Assembly: GCA_963723965.1 (NCBI GenBank)
Contig: CAVRSV010000011.1
Location: 62,001 to 126,000, forward strand
Direction: 5' to 3'
Source: JARRKC01 sp963723965
GTDB taxonomy: Bacteria > Acidobacteriota > UBA6911 > RPQK01 > JAPXNP01
DNA length: 64,000 nucleotides
Numbering within the stretch: the first letter of the stretch is position 1; every line of letters starts with the position of its first letter. Of the stretch, positions 34,200 to 42,556 are shown piece after piece. The notes below the pieces were generated by a model. The model worked only from the letters and a program-made list of their open reading frames with translations. It was not told the DNA's origin and did no database searches. The position numbers and the translations under genes are program-made.

Positions 34200-35045
34200 G
34201 TGTGTGCGGTCATCGGCGACCCGGTGGAGCATTCGCTGTCGCCGGCCATTCACAATGCGGCCTTTCAATCCTGCGGTCTCGACCTGGTTTACACCGCCTT
34301 CCACGTCCGACGCGGGGAGGTGGGGGGCGCTCTCGAGGGCGTCCGCTCGCTGGGGATCCGCGGTCTCTCCGTGACGATTCCCCACAAGGTGGACATCCTG
34401 CCGCTGCTGGACGAAGTGGAGCCGCTGGCCCGGCGAATCGGCTCCGTCAACACGGTCGTGAACCGGCAGGGCCGGCTGGCAGGATTCTCAACGGACGGGC
34501 CGGGGGCGTTGCGGGCCCTCGCCGCCGAGAGAGTCGAAGTCGCGGGGAGCCCGATCCTGCTGCTCGGATCCGGGGGAGCGGCTCGGGCCATTGCGTTCGC
34601 TCTGGCCGATTTGGACCCCGCTCCTCAACTGCGGATCCTCGGAGTTGAAATGGTCGAGGTGACGCGTCTGGGGACCGACCTGCAAACCAAAGCAGGGGCT
34701 CTAGTCAGTTGGGCGCCCCTGGACCCGGATCAGCTGGCGCAGGGGATCCACGACGCACAGATCGTCATCCATGCCACTCCCATCGGGATGGCACCGAAGA
34801 CGGATGCTTCTCTCATCCCCGAGGGCCTGATCCGGTCGGGTCAGGTGGTTTTCGATGCCGTCTATACGCCGTTCGAGACGAAGCTCCTGCGTATGGCCCG
34901 AGAAGCGGGGGCGCGGATCGTTCCCGGTCTGGGCATGTTCGTGAACCAGGCCGCGATTCAGTTCGAACTGTGGACGGAGAGGGGGGCTCCCGTCGAGGTG
35001 ATGACCCAGGCCGTCCGCCGGGCCCTGAACGGGGAGCAGCCGTGA
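34200..35045 (+). CDS. aroE: Shikimate dehydrogenase, start disturbed
   Basis: 281 residues from GTG 34200. The family start VCAVIGDPVEHSLSPAIHNA lies there; SVTIPHK has the catalytic Lys63, GFSTDGPGAL the partner Asp, and GSGGAARAIAFALAD binds NADPH. It reduces 3-dehydroshikimate to shikimate in aromatic amino acid synthesis. The ribosome site is odd: the strong site GGGGGGACG serves an ATG at 34175 that is out of frame by one base. Deleting one base near 34190 would give MVISASTRVCAVIGDPV, a normal N-terminus, so a frameshift (real or a sequence error) is likely. In the present sequence only the GTG 34200 or a TTG at 34137 inside a repeat can start the frame. Overlaps aroK by 4 bases. Confidence 0.88.
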   Translation: MCAVIGDPVEHSLSPAIHNAAFQSCGLDLVYTAFHVRRGEVGGALEGVRSLGIRGLSVTIPHKVDILPLLDEVEPLARRIGSVNTVVNRQGRLAGFSTDGPGALRALAAERVEVAGSPILLLGSGGAARAIAFALADLDPAPQLRILGVEMVEVTRLGTDLQTKAGALVSWAPLDPDQLAQGIHDAQIVIHATPIGMAPKTDASLIPEGLIRSGQVVFDAVYTPFETKLLRMAREAGARIVPGLGMFVNQAAIQFELWTERGAPVEVMTQAVRRALNGEQP

Positions 35046-35584
35046 ACCTCGCCCTCATCGGTTATCGTGGAACCGGGAAGAGCACCATCGGCCGCTTGCT
35101 GGCCGAAACGCTCGGGATGACTTACGTCTGCTGTGACGAGGAGATCGTGCGACAGGCCGGGATGAGCATTCCCGAGATCGTCGGCCGGTTCTCGTGGGAG
35201 CATTTCAGGGATTTGGAGTCCCGGGTCGTCGCGGATGTTGCGGCCCGCGACGGACAGGTCGTGGATACGGGAGGCGGGGTCGTCACGCGCGCGGCCAATG
35301 TGACGGTGCTTCGTGCCGGCGCGATCGTCGTCCTGCTCGAGGCGACCGTGGCCGACATCGTGGCGCGGATCGGAGCAACGACGGAGCGACCGTCTTTGAG
35401 CGGGACGAAGAGTTTCACCGACGAAGTCGAGGAGATTCTGGCCGAACGGCGTCCGCTCTATGAGGCAGCGGCCGACTTCCGGATCGACACGTCGAAGCTC
35501 TCAGCCGAGCAGGCGGCGGAGGAGATCATCCGCCTTTTCCGCCAGCGCGGCCACGGCCCGCTATCAGAACGCGAACGTCAGTGA
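35042..35584 (+). CDS. aroK: Shikimate kinase
   Basis: 180 residues. GTG at 35042 overlaps the aroE stop in GTGA, so translation is coupled. Walker A GYRGTGKST (residues 7-15), shikimate-binding CDEEIVRQAG with the Asp of the DxD-like site, FRDLESRVV with its Arg, DTGGGVV, and the lid region with RPSLSG. It phosphorylates shikimate to shikimate-3-phosphate with ATP; next step after AroE. Cytosolic. The gene ends inside a 10-base inverted repeat shared with the convergent aldo/keto reductase gene. Confidence 0.93.
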   Translation: MNLALIGYRGTGKSTIGRLLAETLGMTYVCCDEEIVRQAGMSIPEIVGRFSWEHFRDLESRVVADVAARDGQVVDTGGGVVTRAANVTVLRAGAIVVLLEATVADIVARIGATTERPSLSGTKSFTDEVEEILAERRPLYEAAADFRIDTSKLSAEQAAEEIIRLFRQRGHGPLSERERQ

Positions 35585-35596
35585 GTGTCCCGCCCC

Positions 35597-35616
35597 GCGC
35601 CGTCGCCGGACGGCGC
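35597..35616. terminator. Hairpin between aroK and the aldo/keto reductase gene
   Basis: Perfect 8-pair stem GCGCCGTC/GACGGCGC with a 4-base loop, 13 bases after the aroK stop. The whole 94-base gap is also bracketed by GTCAGTGAGT (35577-35586) and ACTCACTGAC (35677-35686), a perfect 10-base inverted repeat containing both stop codons. No U-tract. Confidence 0.45.
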
Positions 35617-35678
35617 AGGACCACGGCGGCAGACACGGCCGGCCGCGCTCGCCAGCCCAGCAACCGGCAACTCGAAAC

Positions 35679-36671
35679 TCACTGACATTCCTGCGAGACC
35701 CGATCGATTTCGGACAGCTCGTCCGAACTGAGCGTAAAAGTCATGGCGCCGGCGCTCTCAGCGGCATGTTTCGGCTTGGATGCGCCGGGGATCGTCACCA
35801 CCGTGTCGCCGTGGAAGTGGACGAGCCAGTTGAGCGCGATCTGCGATGTCGTGACGCCGCGGCCGGCGGCCAACCTCTCCAGGACCTCGATCAGCGGACG
35901 GCTCTTCCGCATGAGGCGCCCGAGCCTGAGGCGGCGGACGAAGGGGCGGCTCTCGAGAAGTCCGGGATCCCGGTGGAACTTGCCGGTCAAAAGTCCCATT
36001 TCGAGCGGGGAGTAGGCGATGATCGATATGCCAAGTTCGCGGGCCGTCTCCAGCACTCCGTTGTGTTCGATTCTGCGGTCCAGAAGGCTGTATTTCACCT
36101 GATTCGAGGCCAGACTGAATCCGCGATCGACCAGTCGCCGATGGGCCCGGCGCATGGATGACGCCGAGTAGTTGCTGACTCCGGCGGCGCGGATGAGCCT
36201 CTCGTCGATGAGGTCGGCCAGGGCGTCCATTTCCGCTTCGACCGAGGAGAAGGAGGCGGGGAAATGAACCTGATGGAGGTCGATGGGAAATGGAGAAAGA
36301 CACTCGAGACGCTTTCGGATGGTCTTTCGAATCGAGTCGGCCGTCCTCAGGAGCGGATTCCACTTGGTAGCGATGACCACCTGACCCGGCCGAATGCCCG
36401 CCCGGCCGAGAGCGCCGGCCAGAGCCCTCTCGGAACGCCCGAAACCGTACAGTTCGGCCGTATCGAACCAGTTGATGCCGCTGGCCAGTGCCTGCTTTAC
36501 GATGGCGTCGGTCTCGGCGGTGGTCAACGGCGACCACATGCCGCGAGCCCCACCTTTACCTTCCGAAAACTGCCAGGCGCCGAGGCCGATCGGTGTGATC
36601 TTGAACGCGGCGCGACCGAGCCGGCGGAACGGAATCGGACTTCTCGAATTGGCATCAAGACTCTCGTGCAT
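35679..36671 (-). CDS. Aldo/keto reductase
   Basis: 330 residues from ATG 36671, which has GGGAGGG at 6 bases; the frame is open to 36731 without one. TIM-barrel NADPH-dependent oxidoreductase: GLGAWQF, INWFDTAELYGFGRSE (Asp and catalytic Tyr), VVIATKWNP (Lys), LHQVHFP (the usual His position, followed by F-P instead of W-D), RAAGVSNYSAS, YSLLDRRIE, AYSPLEMGLLTGKF, and the C-terminal IPGASKPKHAAES that contacts NADPH. Substrate not predictable. Cytosolic. The promoter region carries two palindromic boxes (36702-36715, 36732-36745), so a dedicated repressor or activator is likely. Confidence 0.92.
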   Translation of the reverse strand: MHESLDANSRSPIPFRRLGRAAFKITPIGLGAWQFSEGKGGARGMWSPLTTAETDAIVKQALASGINWFDTAELYGFGRSERALAGALGRAGIRPGQVVIATKWNPLLRTADSIRKTIRKRLECLSPFPIDLHQVHFPASFSSVEAEMDALADLIDERLIRAAGVSNYSASSMRRAHRRLVDRGFSLASNQVKYSLLDRRIEHNGVLETARELGISIIAYSPLEMGLLTGKFHRDPGLLESRPFVRRLRLGRLMRKSRPLIEVLERLAAGRGVTTSQIALNWLVHFHGDTVVTIPGASKPKHAAESAGAMTFTLSSDELSEIDRVSQECQ

Positions 36672-36701
36672 GGACCCTCCCGTGATTCTCATCTTACCGC
36701 A

Positions 36702-36745
36702 TCCAAAACATTGGATTCGCCTGAGGTTCAATCCAAATTGTTGGA
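36702..36745. promoter_or_regulatory. Twin operator boxes TCCAA-N4-TTGGA
   Basis: TCCAAAACATTGGA (36702-36715) and TCCAAATTGTTGGA (36732-36745) share perfect 5-base arms (6 in the first: ATCCAA/TTGGAT). Their spacing is exactly 30 bases, about three helix turns. The first box ends 31 bases upstream of the aldo/keto reductase ATG, next to a TAAGAT -10-like element on that strand (forward 36693-36698). This looks like a dimeric regulator binding twice on one DNA face. Confidence 0.6.
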
Positions 36746-36833
36746 CATGGTTGGTTGAGCGCGTACCGATCAGAACTTCCTAACGAATTAGTTTTCAGTC
36801 TCTTGGGGGCTGCCTTTGGCCGCCGCAGGGCTG

Positions 36834-36848
36834 TGGCATTTGAATTGC
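36834..36848 (+). promoter_or_regulatory. Sigma-54 (-24/-12) promoter for the Oar-like receptor
   Basis: TGGCAT, five bases, TTGC, then T: a full match to the TGGCAY-N5-TTGCW consensus, with GG and GC exactly 12 bases apart. Predicted start near 36860, about 100 bases before the ATG at 36963. Confidence 0.65.
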
Positions 36849-36962
36849 TAAGCCGTGCAGCGTGGGGAGGGAGGTCTCTACCTTCTGACAGCGGGTTGCA
36901 TGAGATCCCCCTTGGGGAGTGGTTCTTTCAGTGTGATTTCAAACGGAGGACGAGAAAACAGC

Positions 36963-39900
36963 ATGAGTAATCAAAGGTGTGTTCTAAGGTTTCTTTCCCT
37001 CGTGGTGGCGCTGAGCCTGTTGCTCGCCGCGCCGCTTTTTGGGCAGGAAACCAAAGGTAGCCTGGTGGGTACCGTGAAGGACCAGACCGGCGGAGCGATC
37101 CCCGGCGCGGAAGTCACGATTACGAACCAGGGTACCAACCGGTCCGTGAACGTCGTTACGAATGATATCGGTGCCTTCGTGGCCCGAAACCTGACGCCCG
37201 GTCAGTACCGGGTGCAGATCGCGCTGACCGGTTTCAAGACCTACGTTGAGCGCGATGTGAAGGTGAACGTCGGTGAAGAGTACTCGATGCATGCCACCCT
37301 GGAAGTCGGTGATGTGGCGGAGACGGTCACCGTCGTCGGCGGCGCCGACCTGGTCAACACATCGGACGCTCAGGTATCGACCACAATAGAGCAGCGTCAG
37401 ATTCAGGATCTGCCGCTTGCCGGCCGCAATCCGATGGCCCTCATCACCCTGCAGGCAGGTACCGCCGCCAACGGCAACTCGCCGACGTCGATTTCCGGAA
37501 TGCGCGTCTCGTTCACCAACATCACGCAGGACGGAATCAACATTCAGGACAACTACATCCGATCGAACGCAACGACCTTCACGCCGAACCGGTTGACGCA
37601 GAGCATGGTCAGTGAGTTTTCGATCGCCACGTCCAGCCAGAATGTTGGCTACGGATTCGGTTCTTCACAGGTCAACTTCGTGACCCCGTCGGGTACCAAC
37701 GACCTGCACGGTGAGGTTTACTGGTTCCACCGCAACAACAAGTTCGCGGCCAACGGGTTCTTTCCCAACAAGGCAGGCTCGCCCAAGCCGAAGCTGATCC
37801 GGAACCAGTTCGGAGTGTCGGCCAGCGGTCCCATCATCAAGGACAAGCTGCTCTGGTTCGCCAACTACGAGGGGTACCGGGATCGGCAGGAGACTTCCAA
37901 GCTCAACACCGTTCTGACCTCGAACGCCCGCCAGGGCATCCTCTCCTACAATGCGGCGGACGGGAGCGTCAAGACGGCCAATCTGCTCGAGATGCGGGGC
38001 CTGACCATCGATCCGGTCATCGCGGGGCTCCTCAGCCAGGTGCCGACGACGGGCAACGATCCGGGCGCCGGTGACGGCCTGAACACGATCGGGTACCGGT
38101 TCAACATGACCAACAATGAGAACCGCGACCAGGTCAAGTTCCGCCTCGACTACATCCTGAGCGATGCCCATTCCTTCGAGGGGATCTACAGCCACAACAA
38201 GTTCACCAACGACCGTCCCGACATCTATACCGGTTACCAGACGACCCCTCTGGATTACACGGACAGTTCTCCCGATTTCCTTTCGACGGCGTGGAACTGG
38301 ACGATCTCTCCGACCCTCATCAACCAGGTGCGGTTCGGTTTCAACTTCGCCGGTGTCGTCTTCGAAACCCTCGAGGACTATTCGCGGGGCTACAAGATCG
38401 GTCTGACGGGAGGATCCTTCTCGAACCCGGACTCGAATTTCGAGCGCCAGGGACGGGACACCAATACCTACAACCTGTCGGACAACGCCAGCTGGACCAA
38501 AGGAGCGCACTCCTTCCGGTTCGGCTACCAGCAGCAGAATATTCGCATTCATGCGTTCAGCAGTTTCGACGTCATTCCGACCTACTATCTCGGGACGAAC
38601 CTGACCAACGACATGGCCTTCGCCCAGTCGGATTTCGACTTCGCCCCGGACGAAGCTGCGAGCTTCCTGAGTACGGCCAACTCCATGCTGGCCGATCTGG
38701 GCGGCATCCTGGATGAGGTGGACGGCGAGTACCATGTGACCAGCCGGACGTCGGGCTTTGAGAACGCTCCGACCAGCTACCACTGGGAATATGACATCTA
38801 CGCCTTTTACTTTGGTGACACCTGGCGCCTTTCTCCCCGGCTGACCTTCAATGCCGGTATGCGCTGGGAATTGGCGCGGCCGCTCCGCGAACGGGACGGT
38901 CTGGTCACCGAACCGCTCATCACCAACGGCGACTACGTCGGGGCCGCTCTGGATCCGAACAACTCGGTCGATTTCGTCAACGGCAACCTGATCAAGACGG
39001 ACAAGAACAACTTTGCTCCCAATCTTGGTCTGGCCTGGGACGTTTTCGGAGACGGCAAGACGGCCGTTCGCGCCGGCTACAGCCTGGCCTACGTCAACGA
39101 TGAAATGCAGCGGGCGCCGGGCAACGCGATCAACCGGTACGGCGTTTCGGCCTATCCCGCTCTCATCAACCTGACGGGTACCCTGGCGAACGACCGGCCG
39201 ACGGTTTCGGCGCCGGCCTACAAGATGCCCTTGACCTGGACCGAGATCAGCGATCCCTCTTCGCCCTACTTCGTGGAGAGTTTCCCGGCTCCGTATACGG
39301 TGGATCCGAACATGGCGACTCCGTATGCGCAGACCTGGAACCTGGGTATCGAGCACGAGATCGGCTGGGACACGGCCATCGAAGCCCGCTACGTCGGGAC
39401 CAAGGGAACCAAGTTGTCCCGGGCCATCGACTACAACCAGGTGATCCTTGGGGCGAACGGCTTCCTGAACGACTTCAAGAACGCTCAGCACAATGCCGAG
39501 TTGTCCCAGGCAGCCGGCCTCGGCTACATCGGATACTACAATCCGGATGTGGCCGGAAGCGTGGCACTGCCCGTCTTCGACGAGATGGTGGCCGGCGGTC
39601 TGCTGAACAACTCGACGATCACCAACTACCTGCGCCAGGGCAGGGCCGGTCAGGCCGTCTACATCTACTTTGTCAACGGTTTGTGCGGCAACGTCAAGTG
39701 TGTCGAGAACCCGGTCAGCTATCTGGCCGATGCTCTCGGCAACGGAGCCGACTCGATCTATCATTCGCTGCAGATCGAGGCCCGGCGCCGCTTCAAGGAC
39801 GGACTCAGCTTCCAGGCCAACTACACCTTCGGCAAGACGCTGACCAACGCCTCGGGCGCGGGGCAGACCAACTTCGAGCCGGCTCTGGATCTCTATGACC

Positions 39901-40535
39901 TGGCTTACGATCGCGGCCGCGCATCCTATGGCGTCACGCACGTGTTCAACGCCAACTTCATGTGGGAGCTGCCCTTTGGACAGGGCAAACGGTTCGAGAT
40001 CACCAATAGCGTGCTCAACCAGATTCTGGGCGGCTGGGAAGCCACCTCGATCTTCAACTGGCAAAGCGGCGACCCCTTCAGCATCATGTCGAACCGGGGC
40101 ACCGTCAACCGCGACGGCCGGTCCGCCGGCCGCAACCGGGCCAGCTCGGACCTGAGCAATGGCGAAATCCGGAACCTCATCCAGATCGGTGACGCCGCTT
40201 CCGGACCGACCTTCATCAACCCGACCACCCGGACCGACGGGACCTTCTATCATCCCGCCGCGGGCCTGGACGGGTCGCTGGGGCGCTACGCTTTTGACGG
40301 TCCCTCCCAGTTCAATTGGGATCTGGCCATCATGAAGCGGTTCAACCTGTTTGAGGAAAAGCAGTTGGAGTTCAAGGCGGAACTGTTCAACGCCACCAAT
40401 CACGTGAACTTCAACGTGGGAGATGAGGCTCAGACCTCTTCTTACCTCAGCCTGGACAGCTCGAGCTACGGGCGGATGAACTACACCAACACTTCTGCCC
40501 GCGTGACTCAGTTCTCCTTGCGGTTCATTTTCTAA
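36963..40535 (+). CDS. Oar-like TonB-dependent outer-membrane receptor
   Basis: 1190 residues. ATG 36963 is preceded by cggagg at 14 bases and followed by a signal peptide (CVLRFLSLVVALSLLLAAPL, cleavage near FGQE). A carboxypeptidase-regulatory-like beta sandwich (about 30-115: GSLVGTVKDQTGGAIPGAEV, TNDIGAFVARNLTPGQYRV) precedes a plug (VSTTIEQRQIQDLPLAGRNP, GMRVSFTNITQDGINIQDN) and a long barrel that ends ARVTQFSLRFIF with the C-terminal aromatic. This is the Oar/acidobacterial carboxypeptidase-regulatory TonB family, thought to import or secrete polymers across the outer membrane. No TonB gene in the window. A sigma-54 promoter lies upstream and a strong terminator downstream, so it is a single-gene unit. 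Confidence 0.94.
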   Translation: MSNQRCVLRFLSLVVALSLLLAAPLFGQETKGSLVGTVKDQTGGAIPGAEVTITNQGTNRSVNVVTNDIGAFVARNLTPGQYRVQIALTGFKTYVERDVKVNVGEEYSMHATLEVGDVAETVTVVGGADLVNTSDAQVSTTIEQRQIQDLPLAGRNPMALITLQAGTAANGNSPTSISGMRVSFTNITQDGINIQDNYIRSNATTFTPNRLTQSMVSEFSIATSSQNVGYGFGSSQVNFVTPSGTNDLHGEVYWFHRNNKFAANGFFPNKAGSPKPKLIRNQFGVSASGPIIKDKLLWFANYEGYRDRQETSKLNTVLTSNARQGILSYNAADGSVKTANLLEMRGLTIDPVIAGLLSQVPTTGNDPGAGDGLNTIGYRFNMTNNENRDQVKFRLDYILSDAHSFEGIYSHNKFTNDRPDIYTGYQTTPLDYTDSSPDFLSTAWNWTISPTLINQVRFGFNFAGVVFETLEDYSRGYKIGLTGGSFSNPDSNFERQGRDTNTYNLSDNASWTKGAHSFRFGYQQQNIRIHAFSSFDVIPTYYLGTNLTNDMAFAQSDFDFAPDEAASFLSTANSMLADLGGILDEVDGEYHVTSRTSGFENAPTSYHWEYDIYAFYFGDTWRLSPRLTFNAGMRWELARPLRERDGLVTEPLITNGDYVGAALDPNNSVDFVNGNLIKTDKNNFAPNLGLAWDVFGDGKTAVRAGYSLAYVNDEMQRAPGNAINRYGVSAYPALINLTGTLANDRPTVSAPAYKMPLTWTEISDPSSPYFVESFPAPYTVDPNMATPYAQTWNLGIEHEIGWDTAIEARYVGTKGTKLSRAIDYNQVILGANGFLNDFKNAQHNAELSQAAGLGYIGYYNPDVAGSVALPVFDEMVAGGLLNNSTITNYLRQGRAGQAVYIYFVNGLCGNVKCVENPVSYLADALGNGADSIYHSLQIEARRRFKDGLSFQANYTFGKTLTNASGAGQTNFEPALDLYDLAYDRGRASYGVTHVFNANFMWELPFGQGKRFEITNSVLNQILGGWEATSIFNWQSGDPFSIMSNRGTVNRDGRSAGRNRASSDLSNGEIRNLIQIGDAASGPTFINPTTRTDGTFYHPAAGLDGSLGRYAFDGPSQFNWDLAIMKRFNLFEEKQLEFKAELFNATNHVNFNVGDEAQTSSYLSLDSSSYGRMNYTNTSARVTQFSLRFIF

Positions 40536-40563
40536 GCGAGGACGAGAGAGCGAAACGTCGTGA

Positions 40564-40610
40564 GGGGGCTCGCCGGGTCGCACGACCCGGCGGGCCCCTT
40601 TTCGTTTTTT
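40564..40610 (+). terminator. Rho-independent terminator after the Oar-like receptor
   Basis: GGGGCTCGCCGGGTCG, loop CA, CGACCCGGCGGGCCCC form a 16-pair stem with one mismatch, followed by TTTTCGTTTTTT. 29 bases past the receptor stop. The clearest intrinsic terminator in the window. Confidence 0.9.
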
Positions 40611-40635
40611 AGGGGTGACGCGTACGGTGGGTGCC

Positions 40636-40671
40636 GGATTTGAGAATTACGATTTACGATTTCCGATTTGG
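40636..40671. repeat. AT-rich repeat, single arm
   Basis: ggatttgagaattacgattt and following, 36 bases, same family as 18942-19160, but no opposing arm was found downstream. It lies in the 329-base gap between the receptor terminator and the GWxTD gene; the rest of that gap (40672-40864) shows no gene or clear promoter. Confidence 0.6.
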
Positions 40672-40864
40672 GGCTCCGATCGCGGACGGTGGCAGGCGAG
40701 TGAAGGCACGGCGGCTTTGCGTGAGATCAGACTGCCGAGACCTCACTCCAGTGGGAGCACACCGATGGGAGGCCGCAGCCCCCGAAGCTCGAAACCCGCC
40801 CCGGGGGATCTCACGGGCCGCGATTGATATAATGGCGCGAGATTACGACTGGGTGAAGATTCAC

Positions 40865-42496
40865 ATGAACAAAGCTCTGAAAGCACTTCTGGGGGCGGTC
40901 TTCGGGATGGCCCTCCTGCTGACATCGTTGCCTGCCCAAGACCGTGATCAGCCGGTGAAGGACGAAGAGGCGCAGGATTACTACTCCAAGTGGTTGAACG
41001 AAGATGTCGTCTACATCATCACACCAGAGGAGCGGAGCGTCTTCGAGCACCTGGCGACTCCCGAGGAAAAGGACCAGTTCATCGAACAGTTCTGGCGGCG
41101 ACGCGATCCCGATCCGACGACGGCCGAGAACGAGTTCAAGGAGGAGCACTATCGGCGGATCGCCTACGCCAATGAGCACTTCCATGCCGGTGTCGCGGGA
41201 TGGCGGACGGATCGCGGAATGATTTACATCCGCTTCGGACCGCCGACCGGAATGGAGAAGCACCCGGAGGGCGGTACCTATCAGCGGAAGATGACCGAGG
41301 GGGGCGGCACGACCTACACGCATCCCTTCGAGGTCTGGTTCTACAACCACATCGATGGGGTGGGGGACGGCATCGAAATCGAGTTCGTGGACACCTCGCA
41401 CACCAACAATTACCGGATCGCCATCAATCCCGACGAGAAGGATGCGCTGTTCTGGGTGCCGGGGGCCGGCCAGACGCTGGCGGAGGAAATGGGCACCATG
41501 AGCCGCCTCGACCGCGTCCGGACGAACAACCTCGGGAACCCCGAGGGTGGGGCCAGAGGCGTCGATACGGCCTTCTATCAGCGAAGCTACCGGGACTATC
41601 CCATGGCCAAGCTCGAAACCCTCTTCAAGCTGAGCAAGAGCCCGGCCGTGAAGTACAAGGATCTGGAAAAGCTCGTGACTGCCCGGATTTCGTACGAACA
41701 ACTCCCTGTTCAGGTGCAGTCGACCGTGCTGCGCATGACGGAAGACCATTGCGTGGTACCCATTACTCTGTTCGTTCCCAATAAAGATCTTTCGTTCAAG
41801 CCGCTCGACGAGAACCCCAATGTCCTGGGATCGGACGTCGGCGTCTACGGACAGGTTGAGACGCTCGGCGGGCGTCTCGAGTACACCTTCGAGGACGATA
41901 TCAAGCAACAGTTCGCCAAACCTCAGCTGGCCGAAAAGCGGACGGGCTACTCGATGTACCAGAAGCAGTTCCCGCTGGCGCCCGGTCGCTACAAGCTGTC
42001 GCTGGTGGTGCAGGACCAGGATACCTCCAACATCGGGTCTCTCACCCAGGTGTTGCAGGTCCCGGCCATCCAGGGGGATGCGTTGCAGGCCAGCCCGGTC
42101 ACGTTGTCTCGATCCGTGACCCTTCCGCCCGAGAGCGAGACGATAGGGGAACCGTTCGTGATCGGCAAATACCGGGTCGTTCCGGCGCGAGGTAACCACT
42201 TCCGCCCGGAGGATCAGTTTGCCCAGGCCTATTTCGAGGTGTACAACCTGCTGCTGGACGAGGCGACGCTGCAGCCGAGCGTGAAGGTCGAAATTGCACT
42301 CGAGCATGGCCGCAAGGAGATCTTCCCCTGGACGCCCGTGAATCAAGAGTTCGAATACGTGAGAGATCGCCTGCTGATTCACAAGACCATGCCCTTTCAG
42401 GGGCTGGAGCGAGGATCCTATTCACTGCGGTTCAAGATCACTGACATGATCCGAGGATCTTCCATCGAACAGAAAGCCGAGTTCGTCATTGATTGA
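40865..42496 (+). CDS. Secreted GWxTD-domain protein
   Basis: 543 residues from ATG 40865 (weak site GGGTGA 9 bases upstream; ATG 40832 is an alternative). Signal peptide NKALKALLGAVFGMALLLTS, cleavage near LPAQD. The GWxTD domain spans about residues 25-190: YYSKWLNEDVVYIITPEE, FIEQFWRRRDPDPTTAENEF, YANEHFHAGVAGWRTDRGMI, IRFGPPT and FEVWFYNHID. A C-terminal half of beta-sandwich type follows (PGRYKLSLVVQDQDTSNIG, GSYSLRFKITD). The domain is common in acidobacteria and Bacteroidetes, with no known biochemical role. It starts a five-gene same-strand run, before three tandem paralogues. Confidence 0.9.
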   Translation: MNKALKALLGAVFGMALLLTSLPAQDRDQPVKDEEAQDYYSKWLNEDVVYIITPEERSVFEHLATPEEKDQFIEQFWRRRDPDPTTAENEFKEEHYRRIAYANEHFHAGVAGWRTDRGMIYIRFGPPTGMEKHPEGGTYQRKMTEGGGTTYTHPFEVWFYNHIDGVGDGIEIEFVDTSHTNNYRIAINPDEKDALFWVPGAGQTLAEEMGTMSRLDRVRTNNLGNPEGGARGVDTAFYQRSYRDYPMAKLETLFKLSKSPAVKYKDLEKLVTARISYEQLPVQVQSTVLRMTEDHCVVPITLFVPNKDLSFKPLDENPNVLGSDVGVYGQVETLGGRLEYTFEDDIKQQFAKPQLAEKRTGYSMYQKQFPLAPGRYKLSLVVQDQDTSNIGSLTQVLQVPAIQGDALQASPVTLSRSVTLPPESETIGEPFVIGKYRVVPARGNHFRPEDQFAQAYFEVYNLLLDEATLQPSVKVEIALEHGRKEIFPWTPVNQEFEYVRDRLLIHKTMPFQGLERGSYSLRFKITDMIRGSSIEQKAEFVID

Positions 42497-42556
42497 AACA
42501 TGCGTTAAGCACCGTGGTTCAGCCAGGTTCTCTCGGTTCGGGAAAGGGGCTGCGAG

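Noticed and set aside
37665..40583. 972-codon open frame on the minus strand over the Oar-like receptor
   Set aside because: It mirrors the receptor gene in a GC-rich genome; its peptide is Arg/Val/Gly-rich without any domain, and the plus strand has a signal peptide, plug and barrel.
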